Below are positions 1-8,714 of a stretch of DNA of 64,000 bases, in pieces. Each line of letters starts with the position of its first letter. The first letter of the stretch is position 1. The stretch lies in the NCBI GenBank assembly GCA_017427945.1, contig JAFRRT010000002.1, forward strand, positions 1 to 64,000, read 5' to 3'. This stretch comes from Muribaculaceae bacterium (lineage in GTDB: Bacteria; Bacteroidota; Bacteroidia; Bacteroidales; Muribaculaceae). The notes below the pieces were generated by a model. It was not told the DNA's origin. It did not search any database and saw nothing but the letters and a program-made list of their open reading frames with translations. The position numbers were made by a program, and so were the translations under genes.

Positions 1-185
1 AATTCTTACGAAATTTGCGTACAAGTTGTGCATACGGTGATTTGAATTTAATGTTTTGATCACCACTAAATTACTATAAATCAGCGATATGCGCAACTTT
101 TTGAACATCTTTTTATTAACTTTTTAATCCCGCCAACGGGTAATATTTAGTTTTTAGTGATTAATTTTTTCATTCCTTGACAGTT

Positions 186-202
186 TTGGCACGATAGTTG
201 CT
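186..202 (+). promoter_or_regulatory. Sigma-54 (RpoN) -24/-12 promoter candidate
   Basis: The sequence TTGGCACGATAGTTGCT matches the RpoN consensus YTGGCACGRNNNTTGCW at every position. The invariant GG (188-189) and GC (200-201) are 12 bases apart, as required. It points toward the lipoprotein at 467, about 250 bases downstream, which also has its own housekeeping promoter. The target could instead be an unrecognised small RNA in 214-380. The function is inferred from the motif only. Confidence 0.7.
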
Positions 203-382
203 ATCAACATGTCGGACAAAATCTGCACTGCAAAGTTATAGAAAATTAGTGCAAGTTGAATGCAAAAGCAAAAAAAGATTTTTATTTTGCTGAAACGCAG
301 CCTAATTTCACGGATTTTGGCCTCAAAACAGCCCTAAAAAGGCAAATAAAGTGCTAAAAAATGAAAATTTAGAACAAAAATG

Positions 383-413
383 TTTGGTAATTCAAAAATA
401 GCCGCTACATTTG
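383..413 (+). promoter_or_regulatory. Housekeeping (sigma-ABfr type) promoter of the Ala-rich lipoprotein
   Basis: The -33 TTTG (383-386) and -7 TACATTTG (406-413) are separated by 19 bases, matching the Bacteroidota consensus TTTG-N19-21-TAnnTTTG. Transcription would start near 419, leaving a leader of about 48 bases. Confidence 0.8.
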
Positions 414-466
414 CGGCGTTGAATTAATCGTTTTATTATTAATTTTTAATTAAAAGTTGTTTTATT

Positions 467-1021
467 ATGAAGAAGTTTTTATTGATGTTTGCAGCTGTAG
501 CTGCTATCGCATTTGTTGGTTGCAAGACCGAGACCAAGCCCGCTGAGGAAGTTACCGAAGAGGCTCCCGTTGCTGAGTACACCATTGAGAGTGTTACCAA
601 CGACCTGATGAACGCTGCTGATGAGGCTAGCGCTGTATCTCTGCTTGATGGTATCAAGGCTAAGGCTGAGGAGATCCTCGCCGGTGGTGACCAGGCTGGT
701 TACTTCAACATCATCAACATCCTGAAGACCGTTTGGGAGAACAACAAGGAAGCCCTCCTCGCTAAGATTCCGACCCTGGCCGAGAAGATGGAAGGTTACA
801 TTACTGTACCTGAAGAGTTGAAGGCTGGTTTCGCTGAGTTCGCTGCTAAGGCTGCTGCCGAGGCTGTTGCCGACAAGGCTGGTGAGGCTGTTGACGCTGC
901 TGCCGAGAAGGTTGGTGACGCTGTTGACGCCGCTAAGGATGCTGCCGGTGACGCTGTTGACGCTGCCAAGGACAAGGCTGCTGATGCTGCTCAGGCTGTA
1001 GCTGACGAGCTCAAGAAGTAA
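467..1021 (+). CDS. Ala-rich lipoprotein with amphipathic helical repeats
   Basis: The 184-residue product begins with a lipoprotein signal (MKKFLLMFAAVAAIAFVGCK); the lipobox cysteine is residue 19. Residues 20-115 are acidic and predicted helical. Residues 120-184 are a low-complexity tail of repeated A-x-D-x-V/A-A-x-K units (for example KVGDAVDAAKDAAGDAVDAA), resembling LEA-like or apolipoprotein-like 11-mer helices. It is probably an abundant periplasmic or outer-membrane-anchored protein. Codon use is very restricted (gct, gct, aag, gac), which fits high expression. It has its own promoter and a strong terminator, so it is monocistronic. I do not recognise a named family, and the specific function is unknown. 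Confidence 0.85.
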   Translation: MKKFLLMFAAVAAIAFVGCKTETKPAEEVTEEAPVAEYTIESVTNDLMNAADEASAVSLLDGIKAKAEEILAGGDQAGYFNIINILKTVWENNKEALLAKIPTLAEKMEGYITVPEELKAGFAEFAAKAAAEAVADKAGEAVDAAAEKVGDAVDAAKDAAGDAVDAAKDKAADAAQAVADELKK

Positions 1022-1047
1022 TCTGCGGACATTATTTAACCCTTATA

Positions 1048-1083
1048 AATTTGGGCCGACTCGTTGATGAGTTGGCCCAAATT
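1048..1083. terminator. Bidirectional terminator hairpin
   Basis: A stem of about 15 base pairs (1048-1062 with 1069-1083, one G-U) has a 6-base loop and is flanked by A/T-rich tracts. It sits between the convergent lipoprotein gene and the GNAT gene. Confidence 0.85.
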
Positions 1084-1108
1084 ATTTTTATCCCGTATGA
1101 TATTTTGA

Positions 1109-1624
1109 TTATTTTCCAGGCAAAATTGACTTCTGGTAAGCCAGGCGCTCGTCACCGTTCAGCAGATAGATGATGCCGCAATAGGTAAAGCCATAACGGT
1201 CGATGACATGGCGCATGATGACGTTGTCGCGGTGGGTGTCGATGCGCAGGTTGCCGGCCACTTCCATGCAATAATCCATCACATCATTGAAGATGCCATG
1301 GCTGTCGGCAGTGCTTGCCAGGCGATGCACCACATAATAAGGCTCGTCGTCCAGCCACTGTCCTTCATAGATTTCCTTATAAGTGGGCTCTGGACTCGGG
1401 ATGAAAGCAAACGACGCCAGTACTTCTCCACTACCCTGCTCCACGCACAGGTAGCAATGACCATTGGCAATGTCCTGCCTGATGGTATCCTCGCTGGGAT
1501 AGCCGTCAATCCACTGGTTCACATTGCCGCAGGAGCGCATGATTGCCCGCGCCTCATCAATGAGTCGCATGATTACCGGCACATTGTCGGTTGTGGCATG
1601 TCTGAAAGTTCTCATCTGCTTCAT
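1109..1624 (-). CDS. GNAT-family N-acetyltransferase
   Basis: This 171-residue protein resembles small GCN5-related acetyltransferases. It has an N-terminal R-x-A-T-x-x-D start strand, a central YYVVHRLAS strand, and a C-terminal segment (IRIDTHRDN, RYGFTYCGIIY) typical of the acetyl-CoA fold end, where acceptor position and product strand are read. The acceptor substrate cannot be named. Translation could start at Met1 or Met4. It begins 11 bases after the TPR gene stop, so the two genes form an operon. The terminator at 1048-1083 ends it. Confidence 0.8.
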   Translation of the reverse strand: MKQMRTFRHATTDNVPVIMRLIDEARAIMRSCGNVNQWIDGYPSEDTIRQDIANGHCYLCVEQGSGEVLASFAFIPSPEPTYKEIYEGQWLDDEPYYVVHRLASTADSHGIFNDVMDYCMEVAGNLRIDTHRDNVIMRHVIDRYGFTYCGIIYLLNGDERLAYQKSILPGK

Positions 1625-1635
1625 TTATCGTTCTG

Positions 1636-3729
1636 TCATCGGCCCATTCGCTTGATGACATTATAGCTGGGGAGCACACCGAGTTCTCCGGCTTTGCTCA
1701 GGTCATTGATACCCATCGTCTTGTTGCCCATGCGCAAATACATCAAGCCGCGGTTGTAGTAAGCCTCGGCAAGGTCAGGCATCAGCTCAATTGCCGTGGT
1801 ATAGCAACTGATGGCACTGGTGTAATCATCCTGCAGCATATAGACGTTGCCCTTGTTGAAGTGGGCATAAACATTCTTGGGCGAAAGCTTGATGACTTCG
1901 TCCAGATCGGCCATCATCAGGTTGAGTGTAGTAATGTCCTGTCGCTGGCGAAGCATCGCTTGGGACTTGCTATCAGGAGCATCAGGCATTTTGTCACCCA
2001 CCGACCTGTCGTCAAATGCGCGTGCCATGCGGTACTGCATGTAATGGGCGTCGGCACGCAAGAGATAGCCAAGCATGAACTGCGGGCTAAGTGCTATCGC
2101 GGCATCGGCATCAGCGACGGCTGCATCAGGGTTCTTGACAAGCAAGTAGTCCAAACCGCGGGCAAAGTGGTCAACGCTACGAGGCTTGGAATTGGCCAAT
2201 AGGCTGTTGTAGTATTCTATATCGGCAAAATGCCGCTGGATATCGTCTTCGGTGAGTTGTGATTCACCGCTGATCAATGTCAATTTTGCCGGCAGCAGAC
2301 GCGAATCGTTGATATCACCTATCTCACGGATGTAATGCGTCTTGCCGTTCAGCTTATTGTCCTTGGCGTAATATGACAAAGTGAACATGGGCATAGGCTC
2401 CACCTCAATGTTGTCATTCTGTACATGGCCACGCTGGCGGTTGGCATACTCGGGTTTAAAAGCGTCGTTGTCGGTTACCGTCAACAGTGTGTTGAAACGG
2501 TTCATGATTTCTTCGGCGGTTTCGGGCTCCTCCTCACCATCAATCTCTCGCTGCTCGGCTTTTTTGATGGCCGCGGTCGCCTCAATCTCGGCCGGGTTAA
2601 AGGTGGATTCATGCGTCTTGTTGCGACGGAAGATGGACATCGCTTTCTCGTAATCGGCATCACCGCCACGGGTGTCACCCATGCGTCGTTTTGCTTCACC
2701 ACGCGCCATGTAGCCTGCCTCAAAATCGGGGTACTTCTTTAAGATGGCGGTAAAGTCATTGACTGCCTCACGGTATTGATGCGTGCGCATGTGCAGCAAG
2801 GCACGGTTGAACAGCGCTATGAAATTGGAAGGATTGCTCTTCAGGACAAAGTCAAAATCGCTGATGGCCTTATTGTTGTCCCCCACCTCGGCACGCAACA
2901 GTCCACGGTTGAAGTGTGCCTCTTGACTGGCGGGGTCCAGACTGATGGCATAATCATAGTCGGCCATCGCTCCAAAGTAGTCATCAGTATTATACTTCAT
3001 ATAAGCACGGTTGATGAAATAGCCCGCATATCGTGGTTCCAAAAGGATGGCACTGTCCATGTCGGCAATGGCACTCTCAAAATCACGCTTGGTGCGGGAA
3101 GCAATCTCGGCACGCATGACATAGGCGTTGGCGTTGTTCTTGCTCAAAGCGATGCCACGGTTCAGGTTTTCAAGGGCCTTTGTCGTGTCTTTGCTAGCAA
3201 GGTTCATCTGCGCCAGTCCAATATAGGCACGGTCATTGCGGTGGTCAAGGCTCAACAGACGGTCATAGGTCTTCTGCGCCTCATCATAGTCCTTCAAAGC
3301 ACTTTGACATACCGCAAGGTTAAAAAGCAGATTCTTGTCTTCGGGCATGAGTTTGAGACCAGCGATATAGTCCTCAACAGCTCCCTTATAATCACTGAGG
3401 TTTTGGCGTGAGACGCCGCGCACCTGGTAGGCATCGACGATGAAGGGGTTGCGCTCAATCGCCATACCCGCATCCTGCTCTGCACCACGATAATCCTCCA
3501 GGCTGATTTTCGCCACCGAGCGGTAGAAATAAGGCTCAGCAAGGAAAGGCTTGGTCTTTATCGCCTGATTGAAGTACTGAATGGCGAGAATGTAGTCTTC
3601 AAAGTAGAGCGCATTGCGCCCAATGTTCACTACTTGGTCGGTATTGATTTGGGCATGAATTGCCCTTGCCGAAATCATCAGGAACAGCAAGCACATCAGG
3701 CGGCAATATGTCATCTTCTTTATCGTCAT
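1636..3729 (-). CDS. Secreted tetratricopeptide-repeat (TPR) protein
   Basis: The product is about 697 residues with a signal peptide (MTIKKMTYCRLMCLLFLMIS, cleaved near ARAIHAQ). It is followed by roughly ten TPR units (motifs such as A-Y-x-x-R-G, A-I-x-D-x-x-x-A-I-x-L-x-P), a low-complexity spacer around residues 390-540, and a further TPR block to the C-terminus. TPR solenoids mediate protein-protein contacts, and this one should act in the periplasm. An upstream in-frame Met at 3804 exists, but a canonical promoter (3746-3777) lies inside that extension, so I chose 3729 (3714 is also possible). It is co-transcribed with the GNAT gene. No enzyme domain was seen. Confidence 0.85.
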   Translation of the reverse strand: MTIKKMTYCRLMCLLFLMISARAIHAQINTDQVVNIGRNALYFEDYILAIQYFNQAIKTKPFLAEPYFYRSVAKISLEDYRGAEQDAGMAIERNPFIVDAYQVRGVSRQNLSDYKGAVEDYIAGLKLMPEDKNLLFNLAVCQSALKDYDEAQKTYDRLLSLDHRNDRAYIGLAQMNLASKDTTKALENLNRGIALSKNNANAYVMRAEIASRTKRDFESAIADMDSAILLEPRYAGYFINRAYMKYNTDDYFGAMADYDYAISLDPASQEAHFNRGLLRAEVGDNNKAISDFDFVLKSNPSNFIALFNRALLHMRTHQYREAVNDFTAILKKYPDFEAGYMARGEAKRRMGDTRGGDADYEKAMSIFRRNKTHESTFNPAEIEATAAIKKAEQREIDGEEEPETAEEIMNRFNTLLTVTDNDAFKPEYANRQRGHVQNDNIEVEPMPMFTLSYYAKDNKLNGKTHYIREIGDINDSRLLPAKLTLISGESQLTEDDIQRHFADIEYYNSLLANSKPRSVDHFARGLDYLLVKNPDAAVADADAAIALSPQFMLGYLLRADAHYMQYRMARAFDDRSVGDKMPDAPDSKSQAMLRQRQDITTLNLMMADLDEVIKLSPKNVYAHFNKGNVYMLQDDYTSAISCYTTAIELMPDLAEAYYNRGLMYLRMGNKTMGINDLSKAGELGVLPSYNVIKRMGR

Positions 3730-3745
3730 GACTTTAACATCACGG

Positions 3746-3777
3746 CAAAAGTAGCGGAATTTTTCGCAACCACCAAA
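3746..3777 (-). promoter_or_regulatory. Promoter of the TPR-GNAT operon
   Basis: On the minus strand, -33 TTTG (plus CAAA 3774-3777) and -7 TACTTTTG (plus 3746-3753) are separated by 20 bases. Transcription would begin near 3740, only about 10 bases before the ATG at 3729. This excludes the longer start at 3804. Confidence 0.75.
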
Positions 3778-3863
3778 TAACAACACAACAGCGGGCACCG
3801 ACAAGGTGATAAATTAAGCAAATTTAATCCAAATTAGAGAAAAACAATAATATACCTATTGAT

Positions 3864-3894
3864 AAGGGCACCCGAAGATTATCCGAGTGCCCTT
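3864..3894 (-). terminator. Terminator hairpin after the LRR gene
   Basis: An inverted repeat AAGGGCAC/GTGCCCTT (3864-3871 with 3887-3894) has an imperfect inner extension. It lies 28 bases past the stop of the large LRR gene. Confidence 0.65.
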
Positions 3895-3921
3895 GTCTGA
3901 CTAATGAGATGATACTGTCTG

Positions 3922-6900
3922 CTATCTAATGATCTTGACGGTTTGAGTAGTGCCGTCGCTCATCTGGCGGACAATGATGTTCACGCCAGGCAGCGGTTCG
4001 CTGTGTTCAATACCTGAGGCATCAAAGTAGCGTTCGCTTACGACAGTTGCCTCGCCTAATCCGTCTTCGGTCGTCTCCTCCACATCGGTGGGATCACTTG
4101 GAGCAGTCCACACCATATAGAACGTGGAGGTCGGGGTATTCGCTCTTGATGTTCCCGCCCTGCCATCAATATACTTATACTCGATATAGTGATGGTTGGG
4201 GAAGTCAGGATTCTCGGTCAGGTCCAAGATAGCGATCTTGCCGTAAATCTTGGTAGAATCAGGAACCGTGTCCGAGCCATAGACAATCTGCGACCTCATG
4301 GGAGCAGCACGACGCGTGCCTTGGTATGGGCCGGCAGAATGGAACGTGAAGGCTTGTACCTTATCAGGATCGAAACCGTCAGCATCAAATACGCGTACCC
4401 TTTCAATGTCGCTGATGCCACTGATGGAGTCATAGCCCGCCTTATATCCCAGATAAGAGTCATAACCGGCAATAATCTCATCACCGGCTGACGGATCAAG
4501 CTGCAGATAGTAAATGTTACAAGTGTCTATGCCGCCGTTGGGCGCAGGTTCACGCCATCTGGAATACTCGGCCTCGAAGTATCCACGTCCATTGTGCGTG
4601 CAGTCATACGTTACAATATTGTCACAACCCGTCAAGTCGATGGCATTGATGTGGTTGTGGGCATAAGTCAATACGCTCAAATCAGTGTTGCCGTCCAAGC
4701 CTTTCAGTGAATACAAATCATTGTTGTCGGCGCGCACGGTTTGCAGGCTCTTGCTCGTGAAGTTCAGGTCAGCAATGCTGTTTTTGCCAGGTTCGTTGAT
4801 GGCAGTAGGCACAGCACCCGGGAAGACATAGCCATATTTCGTATAATTCGGCCATATCTTTTGATTTGTGTCATGATTGATACTGTCCTGGTTGCAGCAG
4901 TCAAAGTAGGTGAGCTGCGAATTGCGAGACACATTAAGCGTACGAACCATGCAGTTGTGCAGGTCAAACCATTTCAGGCCAGTGTTAGGCACCACATTCA
5001 ATTCGCTAAGATGCGGGTTTTGCCAAATCTTGAGGGTGTCAAGCTGAGTTGTCGCGCCATTGGTGAACGCCTGAAGATTGGAGTTGGACACCCACGCTGT
5101 GATGAGGTTCACATTGGAATTCAGGTTCATTCCCTGACTTCCCAAAGCATCGCCCAGTGCATGGTCATTATAGGCGTGCAGATAGTGCAAGTTGTCATTC
5201 TTGGTGAGATTGAGTTCAATGAGAGATGGGTCATCATTTACCCATACCAAATTGAGCGTATCGGCATCAACCGGGTAACCAAAGGCCAAATCCACAGAGT
5301 CTTTAGGATAGGCCAGGTCATCAAAACCAGTGATCTTAGTCAGTTTGGGGTCAAAGTGGCAATATACATCAGTCAACGCGTTGCTGTTGTTGACAAGCAC
5401 TGTCGTCAGATTTGGACGATGGTGGGCACGAATGCTGCGCAGACCACTGAAAGGTGTCGTTACCGCGCCTGCGTAAGTACCTCCGATACGGGCTCCGTTC
5501 ATCGTGTAGAGTCTGAGGGAGTCTTTGGTTACTCCTGTGGTATAATTGGTCCATTGGAATCGCTGGGTAACGGTGTCAGGGATGGCAACGGTTCTATTGG
5601 TTTCAGGGTCATATCCACGCTGCTTGTAAGCGCACTCACGTGCATCAATATAGGTAATGGCGTCAACGTCTTGGACATCTACGTGATGAATCGGGTTGCC
5701 CCTGACAATGAGCGTGTCAATACTTGGATTGTGCACACCAATCGAGTCAAAATCAGAATAGGAGACATTGACGTAGTGGAGGTTAGGACACCTGCCGTTA
5801 TTCAGGAAGTTCATGGAACCCTGCATGGTGGTCACGTCGGCTCCGCGCATGCCGATTACCGATAGCCTCTCAAGTGATTTGAGCGCTTCTTTGTGGTGCT
5901 TGCCGTTCAAGGTGCCGATACCCATGGAACGCATACCGTTGTAGTCAGCATAGAAATACTTCAGGTTATGGAGGTCCTGAATCCAGATGAAACGGGCATT
6001 AGAAACGTGGCAATGCGTCAATGCCGTCTGCTCGATACCAGTGTAACTGATATCAAGGTACTCCAGCTTGTCGTTATCCATCAGGTCAAGGATGTACAAG
6101 CCAGTCGTGTCATTGTAGTCCATCGTGTAATACTCCTGGTCATAGGCTTGCTGCCTGTAGGGGTACTTGAGGCGGGTGTCAGCCAGCCACAGGTACTTTT
6201 TGTAGTCGGGATAGTCCCTATTGGTAACCGAAGTACTGCCACCTGAATCGCGATAGCCCTTGCCCTTGTCGGGAGAAGATGTGTAGCGGGTGATGGTACG
6301 GTTATGGCTGACGTCAAGATAACGCAGCTCGGTGTTCTTGTGCAGATAGACCGAGTCCTTCAACTGGCAGTGGCTCAAGTCGAGATACTTGAGGTTGGGA
6401 AGTTGTTCCAACGAGGCGCTGTCAACACGGGCCGCCATAGTAGGCCAGTAAGCATAGTAATAATACTGTAAACTGGGCGCAGTTTCAGCGTGGCCATATG
6501 CGCCATCAGATTTCCTGTAGGTCTCATACCCGCCGCCAGGCACAACGGTCAGGTTCCTAAATGTGTAAAACTTGTTGTACTGTCCCTTAATGGTGTCGAT
6601 AGGAACTCCCTGCAGCGAGAAGTTGTTACCGATGCGCTGGAAATAGTTGCATTGGTCGCTGTTACCGCTGATGTCCATATAGGTCAAAGCGGTGTTACCC
6701 AAGAGATAAAGGCCGCTGCCGTCACTCATCACTGTATCGGCAGTCATCTTGGTGATGCCAGGGTTGTTATGCATCTCCAAGCGTGTCATGCTCGGGTTCT
6801 TGCCCAGCATGAGGGCCGTTAAAGTAGGCGGCAGACTGGGAGCATGGAAGCTGGTGAAGCCGTTGTTGCCCAGGTCAAGTCCTGTAAGGGTGCCACAATC

Positions 6901-8439
6901 GCTGGCGCCAAGGGTTAAAGGACCACCAGCGAAACCACTATTGTTCTGCAAATACAAGAATGCAAGCGAGCCAATGCTTGAGAAGTCACCGGTTGCGGCT
7001 CCAACCGATGCATAGTTGTTACCGTTCAGGTACAAGCTATTCAATGCAGAGCAGCCATCAGCACCTATGAGTGTGAAATTGCTGCGGGGCAGGCCGTCAT
7101 TATTCAATTGCAGATAAGACAGATGGGTGTCACCTGATATATTCAAAGTTTCCAGCAGTGGACTGCCATTTACCCAGAACTGCGTCATGTTGATTGTGCC
7201 GCTTGTCACATTATTTGAAACATCGACTGTCTTTAAGTGGGAGAAACCTGTCAGGCCTTCGGTCAAAGTTCCCAATTTGGAGTTACTGCACAACACGGTT
7301 TCCAAATAGGGGTTGTTTGTCGGTGTAAGGTAGTCAAGCAGACCGCCAGTGCGGAAGAAAACGTCACAATTGCTGATGTCCAAATACTTGAGGGCGCTCA
7401 GGTAGCGAATGGTGCTACTGTACCCAAAACTACTGTTATTTTTCAGAATCAGTGTCTCAAGTTTGTTATGGCTTGCAGTAAAGCCGAGACTTGTTGTTGT
7501 TTGACCTGTATTGGTCAGGTCGCAATATACAAGGCCAGTTTGAGCTGCTATACCCGGAGACCATCCATTCAGTCCAGTATCATTGGCAAGGATGAGCGTG
7601 TCTATGCACGAGACTTGATATTTGTTATAAATGGCCTGGAATGAGTCCAACACGGAACAATCTGACAAATTCAGGTAGGTTAACGTCGATAAGTTCACGG
7701 GGAATTGAATATAGCCTTCAGTGGGTGTTGTGCCTGAAACAGTAGCTGAGGAAGAGAATCCTTTGAGCTTTGTACTGCCCGTGGCTTTCAGGTGCTGGAG
7801 CGAAGTGGAATTAGGCAAGTATATGCGGTCAAGCTTTTCGCAGTCGCTCATTTCCAAATACTTGAGCTTAGTCAACGCTGAGCCGACAGTGCTGCTCCAG
7901 TAGTCGTAATTGGTGCAACCATTCATGATCAATCTCTCAAGATTTGTCAAATAATGCAGGTTGCCGCTGGAGTAGAAATTGACATTGTCAGACAAATCCA
8001 CATACTTGAGTTTGCTGTTACCGGTTCCCAATTTTAAGCCTGCACCCGGATGAGCTGAGGTACCGATTGTATCATTTACTGAACTAATGTTGCAATCGCA
8101 GGCCTTGAGTGTCTGCAACGCAGTAAGCCCTGAAAGATCAGCGCCCGTGGTTAGATTGCTGTTCCCGCTGATGTCAAGATAAGTCAGACCAGTGAGCAAT
8201 TCCAGACCCTTGAGATTAGTGATGTCCGTAACATTCAAGCTGGGCAGGTCAAGCGTAGTAAGCGAGGACTCGTTAAACGAGGCTCCATCGCTGACGCCTG
8301 CAGCTCTTGCCACCGCTGCCCTGAAAGCGTTGTCAGGGAAATTGGTGGAATTGAGTGTTACACTTGCCTGTGTTAGGCTTGTGCCCATTAGCACGAGCAG
8401 CACAGGTAAACATAATCGTGTTAGTAAACTTTTTTTCAT
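3922..8439 (-). CDS. Giant secreted leucine-rich-repeat protein
   Basis: This 1505-residue product has a signal peptide (MKKSLLTRLCLPVLLVLMGT...TQA). Its N-terminal segment L-N-S-T-N-F-P-D-x-A-F-R-A resembles the cap found on many Bacteroidota and Firmicutes LRR proteins. Tens of LRR units follow (L-x-Y-L-D-I/L-S-x-N/C), with insertions between repeats, up to about residue 1300. The last about 45 residues (YFDASGIEHSEPLPGVNIIV...VKIIR) match the tail of the secreted protein encoded at 9650-11620 and resemble a type IX secretion-type C-terminal signal. It is therefore probably surface-exposed or released, and a ligand-binding or adhesin role is inferred. It is flanked by its own promoter and terminator. 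Confidence 0.88.
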   Translation of the reverse strand: MKKSLLTRLCLPVLLVLMGTSLTQASVTLNSTNFPDNAFRAAVARAAGVSDGASFNESSLTTLDLPSLNVTDITNLKGLELLTGLTYLDISGNSNLTTGADLSGLTALQTLKACDCNISSVNDTIGTSAHPGAGLKLGTGNSKLKYVDLSDNVNFYSSGNLHYLTNLERLIMNGCTNYDYWSSTVGSALTKLKYLEMSDCEKLDRIYLPNSTSLQHLKATGSTKLKGFSSSATVSGTTPTEGYIQFPVNLSTLTYLNLSDCSVLDSFQAIYNKYQVSCIDTLILANDTGLNGWSPGIAAQTGLVYCDLTNTGQTTTSLGFTASHNKLETLILKNNSSFGYSSTIRYLSALKYLDISNCDVFFRTGGLLDYLTPTNNPYLETVLCSNSKLGTLTEGLTGFSHLKTVDVSNNVTSGTINMTQFWVNGSPLLETLNISGDTHLSYLQLNNDGLPRSNFTLIGADGCSALNSLYLNGNNYASVGAATGDFSSIGSLAFLYLQNNSGFAGGPLTLGASDCGTLTGLDLGNNGFTSFHAPSLPPTLTALMLGKNPSMTRLEMHNNPGITKMTADTVMSDGSGLYLLGNTALTYMDISGNSDQCNYFQRIGNNFSLQGVPIDTIKGQYNKFYTFRNLTVVPGGGYETYRKSDGAYGHAETAPSLQYYYYAYWPTMAARVDSASLEQLPNLKYLDLSHCQLKDSVYLHKNTELRYLDVSHNRTITRYTSSPDKGKGYRDSGGSTSVTNRDYPDYKKYLWLADTRLKYPYRQQAYDQEYYTMDYNDTTGLYILDLMDNDKLEYLDISYTGIEQTALTHCHVSNARFIWIQDLHNLKYFYADYNGMRSMGIGTLNGKHHKEALKSLERLSVIGMRGADVTTMQGSMNFLNNGRCPNLHYVNVSYSDFDSIGVHNPSIDTLIVRGNPIHHVDVQDVDAITYIDARECAYKQRGYDPETNRTVAIPDTVTQRFQWTNYTTGVTKDSLRLYTMNGARIGGTYAGAVTTPFSGLRSIRAHHRPNLTTVLVNNSNALTDVYCHFDPKLTKITGFDDLAYPKDSVDLAFGYPVDADTLNLVWVNDDPSLIELNLTKNDNLHYLHAYNDHALGDALGSQGMNLNSNVNLITAWVSNSNLQAFTNGATTQLDTLKIWQNPHLSELNVVPNTGLKWFDLHNCMVRTLNVSRNSQLTYFDCCNQDSINHDTNQKIWPNYTKYGYVFPGAVPTAINEPGKNSIADLNFTSKSLQTVRADNNDLYSLKGLDGNTDLSVLTYAHNHINAIDLTGCDNIVTYDCTHNGRGYFEAEYSRWREPAPNGGIDTCNIYYLQLDPSAGDEIIAGYDSYLGYKAGYDSISGISDIERVRVFDADGFDPDKVQAFTFHSAGPYQGTRRAAPMRSQIVYGSDTVPDSTKIYGKIAILDLTENPDFPNHHYIEYKYIDGRAGTSRANTPTSTFYMVWTAPSDPTDVEETTEDGLGEATVVSERYFDASGIEHSEPLPGVNIIVRQMSDGTTQTVKIIR

Positions 8440-8530
8440 AATAAATTATCATTTAGTGATGTTGTAGGCATCAATTGGTTATGTTTACGCAAAGTAATAT
8501 TGATATAGAGACAATAGCACTTTTAAATGG

Positions 8531-8562
8531 CAAATATATACACACTTTTTAAATCGAACAAT
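8531..8562 (-). promoter_or_regulatory. Promoter candidate of the LRR gene
   Basis: The minus-strand -7 TATATTTG (plus CAAATATA 8531-8538) and a weak -33 ATTG (plus CAAT 8559-8562) are 20 bases apart. The implied leader is about 85 bases. A second -7-like box (plus CAAAGTAA, 8490-8497) lies closer to the gene. Confidence 0.5.
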
Positions 8563-8714
8563 AAAACTGTCAAAAAACACACAAACACCCTACAAAGCAA
8601 CATCAAGAAGCCCACACAAAAATTAAAATGTTTCTTAAAATCCGCCAAATGATTTGGCAGGTTGTGGAAAAAGTGCGAAATTTGAAGTTTGAAATTGAAA
8701 ACCGACATCAAACA

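Larger units (their letters stand above)
1..466. other. Non-coding region at left edge with several promoter-like elements
   Basis: No convincing reading frame lies here on either strand, and the base composition is AT-rich. It holds a consensus sigma-54-type element (186-202), a minus-strand TAACTTTG -7 box (plus-strand CAAAGTTA at 231-238) that could serve a gene left of the window, and a canonical Bacteroidota promoter (383-413) for the lipoprotein at 467. The stretch 1-180 shows nothing I can name. Confidence 0.6.

Noticed and set aside
901-1020. Tandem DNA repeat in the Ala-rich lipoprotein
   Set aside because: The repeat is in the protein pattern; the codons vary enough that it is not a perfect DNA tandem array.
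3730-3804. 25-residue N-terminal extension of the TPR protein
   Set aside because: A canonical promoter sits inside it, and it would hide the signal peptide.
4741-5865. Long rightward open frame inside the LRR gene
   Set aside because: It is antisense to a gene with clear repeat structure and signal peptide, and shows no domain of its own.
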